Assembly (NCBI GenBank): GCA_964445305.1
Contig: CAYUKK010000171.1
Location: forward strand, 1-13,129
Direction of reading: 5' to 3'
DNA length: 13,129 nucleotides
DNA from: CAYUKK01 sp964445305
GTDB lineage: Bacteria; Acidobacteriota; Aminicenantia; Aminicenantales; UBA8522
The notes beneath the pieces are model-generated. The model had not been told where the DNA came from, did not search any database, and worked only from the letters and a program-made list of their open reading frames with translations. Every line of letters starts with the position of its first letter. Within the stretch, counting starts at the first letter, position 1. Both the position numbers and the translations under genes were made by a program. This document shows positions 1-6,438 of this stretch, one piece after another.

Positions 1-38
1 ATAGGCAAGATAGTGTCATTTTACGCCTGAATACCCTA

Positions 39-68
39 AGTATAAGCCACGCTCGGGTTTTCTGCCAG
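39..68 (-). promoter_or_regulatory. Possible sigma70 promoter reading off the left edge
   Basis: On the minus strand, CTGGCA (63-68) and TATACT (39-44) are separated by 18 bases. The -10 matches TATAAT at five of six positions and the -35 matches TTGACA at four of six. It would drive a gene lying beyond the left edge, which cannot be seen. The rest of 1-238 holds no gene I can support. Confidence 0.3.
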
Positions 69-182
69 CTCCCTAACAAAACGAGATTCTTTCCTCTAAA
101 CTCTCAGCCCCCCTCGAGTTGACGTGGTCGAAATCCCTGAACCTCTTGAAGCCCTTTTTGAAATCTTTCTCGAGGCCCCTCC

Positions 183-207
183 GCGCATCCTCTCGCAGGC
201 AAGCTCT
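183..207. repeat. 25-bp direct repeat, noncoding copy
   Basis: This stretch matches 1062-1086 inside the biotin carboxylase gene at 23 of 25 positions, in the same orientation. The core GCGCATCCTCTCGCAGGC (183-200) is exact. On the minus strand it reads E-L-A-C-E-R-M-R in one frame, the same peptide as in the gene, and one of the two differences is a two-base leucine codon change (CTT versus TTA). Beyond the repeat the similarity stops. Confidence 0.6.
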
Positions 208-217
208 TATATAAGAG
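204..217. repeat. Perfect 14-bp palindrome downstream of the operon
   Basis: CTCTTATATAAGAG is a perfect inverted repeat 22 bases beyond the stop codon of the biotin carrier gene. It could be a regulator-binding site or a weak AT-rich hairpin at the operon end. There is no T-run after it on either strand, so it is not a standard intrinsic terminator. Its left edge overlaps the 25-bp repeat. Confidence 0.5.
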
Positions 218-238
218 TCTGGAAAATGGAGTCCGAGG

Positions 239-757
239 TCAGAGATGGGCGGAGGGGTGGGCTTCGAGCTCGAGGAGGGGTTTTTCGGCGTCAACCAGGT
301 CTCCCGGTCCAACGAATATCTTCTTCACCACCCCCTCCACTGGCGACTTGAGCTCATTCTCCATCTTCATCGCCTCGACAATAGCCAGGGTCTGGTTCTT
401 CCGCACCGCCTCATTCTCCGCCACACAGACCTTGATCACTTTTCCCGGCATGGGCGCTTTGACCACCGGCTTCCCCTTCTCGAGCTTCTCCTCCCCACGC
501 TCTCCTCTCCTCCCTTCTTCCGCACCCCTCTCGACAATGAACGTCTCCCCGCCAAGAGAAACGTACTTTCTCTCCCTGTCCTCGGCGATAAAAACAGTGT
601 AAGATTTTCCTCCTAAAAGAAGCGAAAGCTCGTGCGGAGAAATAACCCGGACGTCCACCTCGAAAACTTTTCCCCCCTGGCTGAGGACGTAGCGGTCGTC
701 TTTTTTCTCCAGCCTGATTCTGTGCCAAGCTCCTCTCACCAGGAAATCGAATTCCAT
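239..757 (-). CDS. Biotin carboxyl carrier subunit of acyl-CoA carboxylase
   Basis: This 172-aa protein carries the biotin of an acyl-CoA carboxylase between the carboxylase and carboxyltransferase sites. A C-terminal biotinyl domain (about residues 98-165) contains P-M-P-G-K and the biotinylation motif E-A-M-K-M, with biotin expected on K131. Residues 1-78 are beta-rich and resemble the second part of the BT domain of fused methylcrotonyl-CoA carboxylase alpha subunits. A charged Glu/Arg/Gly linker (about 78-96) joins the two. I chose the ATG at 757 because it follows the biotin carboxylase stop by one base (TGAGATG), has a GGAGG 11 bases upstream, and begins with folded-looking sequence. 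The open frame extends 38 codons further upstream, but that part is an Arg/Gly-rich shadow of the preceding gene. It is the last gene of the operon. The carboxylase substrate is inferred from the neighbours. Confidence 0.92.
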   Translation of the reverse strand: MEFDFLVRGAWHRIRLEKKDDRYVLSQGGKVFEVDVRVISPHELSLLLGGKSYTVFIAEDRERKYVSLGGETFIVERGAEEGRRGERGEEKLEKGKPVVKAPMPGKVIKVCVAENEAVRKNQTLAIVEAMKMENELKSPVEGVVKKIFVGPGDLVDAEKPLLELEAHPSAHL

Positions 758-758
758 C

Positions 759-2294
759 TCAGCTTTTGCCTCCAATCCTCCACCGACCCAGGCTCCTCCA
801 CGGGGAATAGACCTCCTTAACCGGCCCGGCCGCCCTCGCCGCAGCCCCCGCCTGGCTCCGGTTGAACTCATGAAAAGCGGCTGCCGTCAGGGCCAGCCTC
901 AGCGAATCCATGTCCGCCGCTTCATCCTTCCAGCCGTCAAAATACTTCTTGATGAAGCCTGTCGTCGTCTCGCCTTTCCTGAAGCTCGGGTGCGAAATGA
1001 CATCACGAAGGAAACGGACTGTCGTGTGGATGCCAAGGATGACGTAATCCTCAAGGGCGCAGCGCATCCTCTCGCAGGCTAACTCTCGCGTCTCCGCCCA
1101 GACGATGAGCTTGGCCAGGATGGGGTCGTAATAAATCGGCACCTCCCAGCCGCTGTAGATGCCACAGTCATGCCTCACGCCAGGCCCTTTCGGCTCTTTA
1201 AGATAAAGAATCTTGCCGGAAGACGGAAGGAAATTATTGGCCGGGTCCTCAGCGTAAATCCGGCATTCGATGGCGTGGCCGCGCTGGCTGAGCTTCTCCT
1301 GCTCGAGGCCGAGCTTTTCGCCAGCGGCGATGCGGATTTGCTGGTGGACCAGATCAACTCCGGTCGTTAACTCTGTCACCGGATGTTCGACCTGGAGGCG
1401 GGCGTTCACCTCAAGAAAGTAGAAATTTTTGTCCTTATCGAGCAGGAACTCGACTGTACCGGCGTTGTTGTAGCCCGCCACCTTGAGGACTTTCTTGGCC
1501 GTCTCCCCCATCTTTTGCCTGAGCTCGGGGTCGAGGGCCGTCGAAGGCGTTTCCTCGACAATTTTCTGGTGCCGGCGCTGGATGGAGCACTCCCGCTCAA
1601 AGAGATGGACAACATGGCCATCGTTGTCGGCCAGAACCTGAAACTCGACGTGTCTCGGGTCCTCGATACACTTCTCGAGATAGACGGATTCATCGCCAAA
1701 AGCGGCCTTGGCTTCTCTCATTCCGGCCTCGAGCGCCGGCCTGAGCTCTTCTTCTGAGGAGACAATACGCATCCCCTTGCCTCCGCCGCCGGCTGAAGCT
1801 TTGATCATCACGGGGAACCCAATCTGGCGCGCCTCAGCCTCGCATTCGAAAATGTCCCTGGGCACCCGCTTCATCCCGGGAATGATCGGGATACCCGCCT
1901 TTTCCATGGTCTGGCGCGCGCGGATCTTATCGCCCACCAGATCAAGCGCCCTCGAGTTCGGCCCGATGAAAACGAGCTTCTCCTCTTCCAGGCGCTTGGC
2001 AAAGGCCGGGTTCTCGGCCAAGAAACCATACCCGGGGTGGATAGCCTCAGCCCCGGTCGAGCGAGCGGCCTCGACGATCTTGTCCATGTCCAAGTAGCTT
2101 TCTGTGGCCGGCGGCGGGCCGATGCAGACGGCTTCGTCGGCCAGCTGAACATGAAGGCTGGCTCTGTCTGCCTCAGAATAAACGGCGACTGATGGGATCC
2201 CCAGCTCCCGGCAAGCTCTCAGCACCCGAACGGCAATCTCGCCCCGGTTGGCAATCAGAATCTTCTTAAACAAAGGTCGTCTCTTTGTGGCCAT
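759..2294 (-). CDS. Biotin carboxylase subunit of (methylcrotonyl-type) acyl-CoA carboxylase
   Basis: This 511-aa protein carries out ATP-dependent carboxylation of biotin on the carrier protein, using bicarbonate. The N-terminal fold begins K-K-I-L-I-A-N-R-G-E-I-A (10-21). The ATP-grasp glycine loop is at 165-175 (K-A-S-A-G-G-G-G-K-G-M). The E-V-N-A-R-L-Q-V-E-H-P active-site strand is at 295-305, and F-L-P-S-S-G at 355-360 is a typical C-terminal signature. It is about 60 residues longer than stand-alone AccC. The tail ends S-P-W-R-S-L-G-R-W-R-I-G-G, which matches the start of the BT domain in fused methylcrotonyl-CoA carboxylase alpha chains. The alpha chain is therefore split here, with the rest in the next gene one base away. 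It starts 18 bases after liuC with only a weak GAAGAG ribosome site. Substrate assignment rests on liuB and liuC next door. AccC of fatty-acid synthesis is the alternative but less likely. Confidence 0.93.
   Translation of the reverse strand: MATKRRPLFKKILIANRGEIAVRVLRACRELGIPSVAVYSEADRASLHVQLADEAVCIGPPPATESYLDMDKIVEAARSTGAEAIHPGYGFLAENPAFAKRLEEEKLVFIGPNSRALDLVGDKIRARQTMEKAGIPIIPGMKRVPRDIFECEAEARQIGFPVMIKASAGGGGKGMRIVSSEEELRPALEAGMREAKAAFGDESVYLEKCIEDPRHVEFQVLADNDGHVVHLFERECSIQRRHQKIVEETPSTALDPELRQKMGETAKKVLKVAGYNNAGTVEFLLDKDKNFYFLEVNARLQVEHPVTELTTGVDLVHQQIRIAAGEKLGLEQEKLSQRGHAIECRIYAEDPANNFLPSSGKILYLKEPKGPGVRHDCGIYSGWEVPIYYDPILAKLIVWAETRELACERMRCALEDYVILGIHTTVRFLRDVISHPSFRKGETTTGFIKKYFDGWKDEAADMDSLRLALTAAAFHEFNRSQAGAAARAAGPVKEVYSPWRSLGRWRIGGKS
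1062..1086. repeat. 25-bp direct repeat, copy inside biotin carboxylase gene
   Basis: This is the partner of 183-207, with 23 of 25 bases identical and an exact 18-base core at 1062-1079. Here it encodes residues E-L-A-C-E-R-M-R (about 404-411) of the biotin carboxylase. Confidence 0.6.
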
Positions 2295-2312
2295 GGATCA
2301 GCTCTTCTTTCT

Positions 2313-3122
2313 TTATCTTTTCTTATTCTCTTTATTGGTCCAGCGTGGCTTTCTTTTTTCGAGGAAAGCGGCCATGCCCTCCTGGCCTTCCTCGCTCACC
2401 CTGAGGCGGGCAATCATCTCAGCCGTGTATCTTTTTGCATCCTCCAGGCTCATCGCCGGCACCCGATGGAGAAGCTCCTTGCAACTGGCCATCGCCTCAG
2501 GCCCTGAGCTCAGCAAAAGTTGGATGACCTCATCGACTTTCGCGTCGAGCTCATCATGGGGAACCATTCTGTTGACCAGGCCGATTTCGAGCGCCCGGCG
2601 GGAATCGAACCTCTCGCCGGTGAGGAAATACTCCCGAGCAGCTCTCTCCCCGATGCGGCGGATGACATAGGGCGAAATGGCTGCCGGGACAAGTCCAATC
2701 TTGACCTCGCTCAGCCCGAACTTCGCCCTCTCTGAAGCGATGACGATGTCGCAGGCCGAGAGGAGGCCATTTCCGCCACCGATGGCCGTCCCGTTCACGC
2801 GGGCAATCGTCGGCTTGGGCAGGGTGTAAATCACATGGAGGAGTTCGGCCACCTCGAGCGATTCTTTAAGGTTCTGGTCAAAGGAATAGTGGACGATTTC
2901 GCGCATCCAGTTGAGGTCGGCGCCGGCGCAGAAGGATTCTCCCGTGCCGGTCAGGATGACAACGCGGACCGAATCGTCCTCCTTGGCTTGAGTAAAGGCA
3001 TCGCTCAGCTCCCGGATCATCGTCGCGTTAAAAGCATTATGGACCTCGGGACGGTTGAGGCTGATGCGGCCAACTCTATCCTGGCGATCAAAAAGGATGG
3101 TTGCGTAAGCCTTCGTCTCCAT
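2313..3122 (-). CDS. liuC: 3-Methylglutaconyl-CoA hydratase (enoyl-CoA hydratase family)
   Basis: This 269-aa crotonase-fold enzyme is expected to hydrate 3-methylglutaconyl-CoA to HMG-CoA, or to run in reverse. The first oxyanion-hole segment is F-C-A-G-A-D-L-N-W-M at 64-73 and the second is I-G-G-G-N-G-L at 114-120. The catalytic acid is probably E139 in L-S-E-V-K-I-G-L. The run G-L-V-P-A-A-I-S-P-Y-V-I-R-R-I-G (143-158) is characteristic of LiuC-type hydratases rather than general fatty-acid enoyl-CoA hydratases. Like other LiuC proteins it lacks the first of the two crotonase glutamates (a Gly follows N118). The C-terminus ends F-L-E-K-R-K-P-R-W plus a short lysine-rich tail. The ATG follows the liuB stop by 13 bases with no clear Shine-Dalgarno site, so coupling to liuB is likely. 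Confidence 0.88.
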   Translation of the reverse strand: METKAYATILFDRQDRVGRISLNRPEVHNAFNATMIRELSDAFTQAKEDDSVRVVILTGTGESFCAGADLNWMREIVHYSFDQNLKESLEVAELLHVIYTLPKPTIARVNGTAIGGGNGLLSACDIVIASERAKFGLSEVKIGLVPAAISPYVIRRIGERAAREYFLTGERFDSRRALEIGLVNRMVPHDELDAKVDEVIQLLLSSGPEAMASCKELLHRVPAMSLEDAKRYTAEMIARLRVSEEGQEGMAAFLEKRKPRWTNKENKKR

Positions 3123-3135
3123 CTCGATTATTATC

Positions 3136-4743
3136 TCACATCCTGAAAATTCCCACTCTGTAATCAGGGATGGGTGCGTTGAGGCTCATCGAAATCCCCA
3201 GGGCCAGGGCGGCCCTTGTTTCCAGGGGTTCGAGGATGCCGTCGTCCCAGAGCCGGGCTGTGCTGTAATAAGGGCTCGCCTCCTCTTCATATTTCTCGAG
3301 GATGGGCTTCATCAGCTTCTCTTTTTCCTCTTCGGTCATCTCGACCCCCTGCTCCTGGAGCCTCTTTATCTTGACGGTGAGCAGGACGTGCGCGGCCTGC
3401 TCGCCGCCCATGACGCTGATGCGAGCGTTTGGCCACATCCAGAGCAATCGGGGGCCGTAGGCGCGGCCGCACATGGCATAGTTCCCCGCGCCGTAGGAGC
3501 CGCCGATAATGACAGTGAACTTGGGCACGTCGGCGTTGGCCACGGCATGGACAAGCTTGGCCCCGTCCTTAGCGATACCGCCGTGCTCGTACTGCTTGCC
3601 GACAATAAACCCGGTGATGTTCTGGAGGAAGATGAGCGGAATCTTGCGCATGGCGCAGAGCGTCACAAAATGGGCACCCTTGAGCGAGCTCTGGGAAAAG
3701 AGGACGCCGTTATTGGCCAGGATGCCGACCGGATAGCCCATGATCCGCGCGAACCCGCAGACGAGCGTCTGCCCGTAGAGTTCTTTGAACTCCTGGAAGC
3801 GGCTGCCGTCGACGAGCCGGGCGATGACTTCCCTGATGTCGAAGGTTTTGCGGAGGTCGCGGGGCACGATGCCATAAATTTCTTCGGGGTCGTATGCCGG
3901 GTCTTCGGGCGGGGCCATGTCGAGCTCGAACTTGCGGGGCGGGTCGAGCGTTTCAACAATATTGCGGGCAATCTGGAGGGCGTGCTCGTCGTCCTCGGCA
4001 TAATAATCCGAGACGCCGCTGATGCGGCAGTGGACATCAGCGCCGCCCAAGTCTTCGTCCGTCACCTCCTCGCCCGTGGCTGCCTTGACGAGCGGCGGCC
4101 CGCCGATAAAGATGGTCCCCTGCCGCCTGACGATGACCGTCTCATCGCTCATGGCCGGCACATAGGCGCCACCAGCGGTGCAGGAGCCCATGACAATGGA
4201 AATCTGGGGAATGCCCATGGCCGAAAGCCGCGCCTGGTTGTAAAAAATGCGGCCGAAGTGCTCCTTGTCCGGAAACGTGCCCGCCTGATGGGGGAGGAAG
4301 ATGCCGCCGGAATCGACAAGGTAGATGCAGGGCAATCGATTCTCCATGGCAATTTCCTGGGCCCGGATATGCTTCTTGATCGTCATCGGGAAATAGGTTC
4401 CCCCTTTGACCGTGGCGTCATTGGCCACGACGAGGACTTCCCGGCCGTGGACAACGCCGATACCCGTGACCATGGAAGCAGCCGGCGCCTCGTTATCGTA
4501 CATGTCCCAGGCCGCCAGCGGGCTGAGTTCGAGGAAGGGCGTGTTGGGGTCGAAAAGGCGCTCCAGCCTTTCCCTGACCAGAAGCTTCTGGCGCGACTTG
4601 TGGAGTTCCCGGTACCTGGGAGGGCCTCCTTCCTGAACTTTGGCCAGGCGTTCCCGGTACTCGGCAACAAGCCGTTTCATGTGCTCGAAGTTTTCCCTGT
4701 ATTCCTGGCTTTTGGTGTCGACTTTGCTTTCCAGTTTAAACAC
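3136..4743 (-). CDS. liuB: 3-Methylcrotonyl-CoA carboxylase carboxyltransferase (beta) subunit
   Basis: This 535-aa carboxyltransferase moves CO2 from biotin to an acyl-CoA. Motifs typical of methylcrotonyl-CoA carboxylase beta are present in order: N-D-A-T-V-K-G-G-T-Y-F-P-M-T (108-121), Y-L-V-D-S-G-G-I-F-L-P (141-151), M-G-S-C-T-A-G-G-A-Y-V-P-A-M-S-D-E (185-201), the L-A-N-N-G-V-L turn (342-348), N-I-T-G-F-I-V-G (375-382) and G-G-S-Y-G-A-G-N-Y-A-M-C-G (414-426). The end, V-G-I-F-R-M, and the length (about 535) also fit LiuB/MccB better than propionyl-CoA carboxylase. The GTG start is supported by AAAGGAGG with a short spacer. It sits 127 bases after the DUF35 gene, the only sizeable gap in the operon. 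The partner biotin subunits are two genes downstream. Geranyl-CoA or another branched enoyl-CoA is an alternative substrate. Confidence 0.92.
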   Translation of the reverse strand: MFKLESKVDTKSQEYRENFEHMKRLVAEYRERLAKVQEGGPPRYRELHKSRQKLLVRERLERLFDPNTPFLELSPLAAWDMYDNEAPAASMVTGIGVVHGREVLVVANDATVKGGTYFPMTIKKHIRAQEIAMENRLPCIYLVDSGGIFLPHQAGTFPDKEHFGRIFYNQARLSAMGIPQISIVMGSCTAGGAYVPAMSDETVIVRRQGTIFIGGPPLVKAATGEEVTDEDLGGADVHCRISGVSDYYAEDDEHALQIARNIVETLDPPRKFELDMAPPEDPAYDPEEIYGIVPRDLRKTFDIREVIARLVDGSRFQEFKELYGQTLVCGFARIMGYPVGILANNGVLFSQSSLKGAHFVTLCAMRKIPLIFLQNITGFIVGKQYEHGGIAKDGAKLVHAVANADVPKFTVIIGGSYGAGNYAMCGRAYGPRLLWMWPNARISVMGGEQAAHVLLTVKIKRLQEQGVEMTEEEKEKLMKPILEKYEEEASPYYSTARLWDDGILEPLETRAALALGISMSLNAPIPDYRVGIFRM

Positions 4744-4783
4744 TTCCCCCCTCCTTTAGGGTCCTGGATTGACCACCAAAGCG

Positions 4784-4870
4784 TTAAAATTCATCGAAAA
4801 TCGAGCTCTCTTCAAGCCTCATCTCAGCCAGGGCCGGGTGCGAGTTGGCCAGCCTCTCGAGTAGCATCTT
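4784..4870 (-). other. In-frame 28-codon extension after the DUF35 stop / possible microprotein
   Basis: Immediately after the TAA of the DUF35 gene the same frame stays open for 28 more codons, to a TAA at 4784-4786. The second codon is ATG (4867), giving a 27-residue Leu/Glu-rich peptide with alternating hydrophobic and charged residues and the ending S-S-I-F-D-E-F. No Shine-Dalgarno site precedes this ATG. It could be stop readthrough, a terminal-reinitiation microprotein, a recent nonsense truncation, or chance. The DUF35 protein itself looks complete at its stop. Confidence 0.25.
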
Positions 4871-5263
4871 TTATTCCGGAACAAACTTATAGCCGTAATA
4901 GATGACACCCGATTCCCCGTCCTGATATATTTTTCGGAACTCGATTTTGACCCTTTGCCCAATCTTGAGCGCCTCGAAATCGCAATCCACGATCTGGCCA
5001 GTCAGCCTGACGCCATCGTCGAGCTCGACAATTCCCACGGCGTAGGGCGCCTGGTCAATAAACGGGTGGGGCGGGACGCGGATGATGGTGAAAGTGAGGA
5101 TTTTTCCCGCGTCGGCAAGCCTTATCGTCTCGAATTCCCGGTTCTGGCAGGCCGGGCAAATTAGACGCGGGGGGAAAGCGATGAACCCGCAACGCTTGCA
5201 TTTTCCGGCTTCAAGCCTGTACCGCTGGGGAATCTCCCTCCAGAATCTGGCTGGGGTTGGCAT
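4871..5263 (-). CDS. Zn-ribbon/OB-fold DUF35 protein, partner of thiolase and HMG-CoA synthase
   Basis: This 130-aa protein has an N-terminal helix, then a rubredoxin-like zinc ribbon with C22-x2-C25 and C36-x2-C39, then an OB-fold (about 45-128) ending Y-Y-G-Y-K-F-V-P-E. In the archaeal complex studied in Methanothermococcus, a DUF35 protein bridges acetoacetyl-CoA thiolase and HMG-CoA synthase and shares their CoA site, so the intermediate passes directly. The gene order synthase-thiolase-DUF35 here supports the same role. It starts 11 bases after the thiolase stop, and the stop codon lies directly against the ribosome site (TGAGGAGG). A nearby ATG at 5268 is in another frame. Acyl-CoA binding OB-fold proteins of other thiolases are the alternative family. 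Confidence 0.9.
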   Translation of the reverse strand: MPTPARFWREIPQRYRLEAGKCKRCGFIAFPPRLICPACQNREFETIRLADAGKILTFTIIRVPPHPFIDQAPYAVGIVELDDGVRLTGQIVDCDFEALKIGQRVKIEFRKIYQDGESGVIYYGYKFVPE

Positions 5264-5274
5264 GGCATTCCTCC

Positions 5275-6429
5275 TCAGACTCGCTCAAAAATGTGGACGA
5301 CGGCCGAGCCGCCGCTTCCGCCCATGTTCTGGGTCAAACCCAGTCGGGCACCCTTGACCTGGCGCGGCCCGGCTTCCTCGCGGAGCTGCTTGACGACCTC
5401 GATGGCCTGAGCAACGCCGGTGGCGCCGACGGGATGTCCCTTTGCCTTGAGCCCGCCGCTCGTGTTGACTGGAATTTTCCCGCTGAGCGAAGTGAGCCCT
5501 TCCTCGACCGCCTTTCCGCCCTTGCCTTTCTCGACAAGACCGAGCGCTTCGATGACGCAAATTTCGGCGATGGTGAAGCAGTCGTGTACTTCGACGACGT
5601 CGATGTCCTCTGGCTTCTTTCCAGCCATCTGGTAGGCCTTCTGGGCAGCCTGATAGGTGGATTCGAGCCAGGTGATGTCTCGACGAGAGCTCAGGGCAAT
5701 CGTGTCGGTAGCCTGGCCGAACCCCGCAATCTTGACGATGGGCTTTTTTAGCTTTTTGGCCATCTCGAGAGGACAGAGAATGACCACCGCGGCGCCGTCG
5801 GTAATAGGAGAACAATCGAGCACGCGAAGGGGGTCAGCCACAAGCACAGAGTTGAGGACCGAGTCGACGGTGATTGGAAAAGGAAACTGGGCCAGCGGGT
5901 TCAGGGACCCGTTTTCATGGTTCTTTACGGCCACGAGGGCCAGCTGCTCTCGAGTCGTCCCGTATTTTTCCATGTGCGCCCGGGCGATGAGGGCATAGAG
6001 GCCGGGAAAGGTGATGCCGTGGAAACATTCGTATTCCTGGTCGGCTGCAGTACCCAGAGCGTACGTCGCTTCGTGGCCGCTGACATCGGTCATCTTCTCC
6101 ACGCCGCCGACCATGACGATATCGGACACTCCTGAGGCGACCTCGAGAAACCCCATCTTCAAGGCCAGACCACCCGAGGCACAGGCTGACTCAACTCGGG
6201 CGGCTGGAATCGGCGTCTGACCAAGATAGTCCGCCAGGAGCGAGCCAATGTGCTCCTGGCCGATGAAAAGGCCGCTCGACATCGAGCCGACGATGAGGGA
6301 ATCGACCTTGTCCACCCCGGCATCGTCGATAGCCAGCAGGGCCGTCTCGACAAAAATCTGCCTGAGGGATTTTTCCCACAGCTCTCCCCATTTGGTCATG
6401 CCCACACCGATGACGGCAACTTCTCGCAT
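5275..6429 (-). CDS. Acetoacetyl-CoA thiolase, archaeal/SCP2-type
   Basis: This 384-aa thiolase-superfamily protein is expected to interconvert two acetyl-CoA and acetoacetyl-CoA. The nucleophilic cysteine is C83 in V-E-S-A-C-A-S-G-G. The other catalytic elements are V-H-D-C-F (H282) and G-H-P-V-G-A-T-G (H332). H-D-C-F in place of the bacterial N-E-A-F loop, together with a length near 385, is typical of the SCP2/archaeal thiolase branch that depends on a DUF35 partner. It begins 9 bases after the HMG-CoA synthase stop with AGGAGAGG as ribosome site. It could also act on other 3-oxoacyl-CoAs, but the flanking synthase and DUF35 genes argue for acetoacetyl-CoA. Confidence 0.9.
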   Translation of the reverse strand: MREVAVIGVGMTKWGELWEKSLRQIFVETALLAIDDAGVDKVDSLIVGSMSSGLFIGQEHIGSLLADYLGQTPIPAARVESACASGGLALKMGFLEVASGVSDIVMVGGVEKMTDVSGHEATYALGTAADQEYECFHGITFPGLYALIARAHMEKYGTTREQLALVAVKNHENGSLNPLAQFPFPITVDSVLNSVLVADPLRVLDCSPITDGAAVVILCPLEMAKKLKKPIVKIAGFGQATDTIALSSRRDITWLESTYQAAQKAYQMAGKKPEDIDVVEVHDCFTIAEICVIEALGLVEKGKGGKAVEEGLTSLSGKIPVNTSGGLKAKGHPVGATGVAQAIEVVKQLREEAGPRQVKGARLGLTQNMGGSGGSAVVHIFERV

Positions 6430-6438
6430 CGTCCTCTC

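Noticed and set aside
73..312. 79-aa minus-strand frame at the left end
   Set aside because: Its only start lies inside the biotin carrier gene in another frame. The C-terminal part looks mildly coding-like but has no start or ribosome site of its own.
758..871. Longer N-terminus (38 extra residues) for the biotin carrier protein
   Set aside because: The extension is Arg/Gly-rich shadow of the biotin carboxylase gene. The ATG at 757, next to the preceding stop, fits far better.
3388..4905. 505-aa open frame on the plus strand opposite liuB
   Set aside because: It lies antisense to a fully recognisable carboxyltransferase, has no family features, and is explained by codon bias of the real gene in a GC-rich genome.
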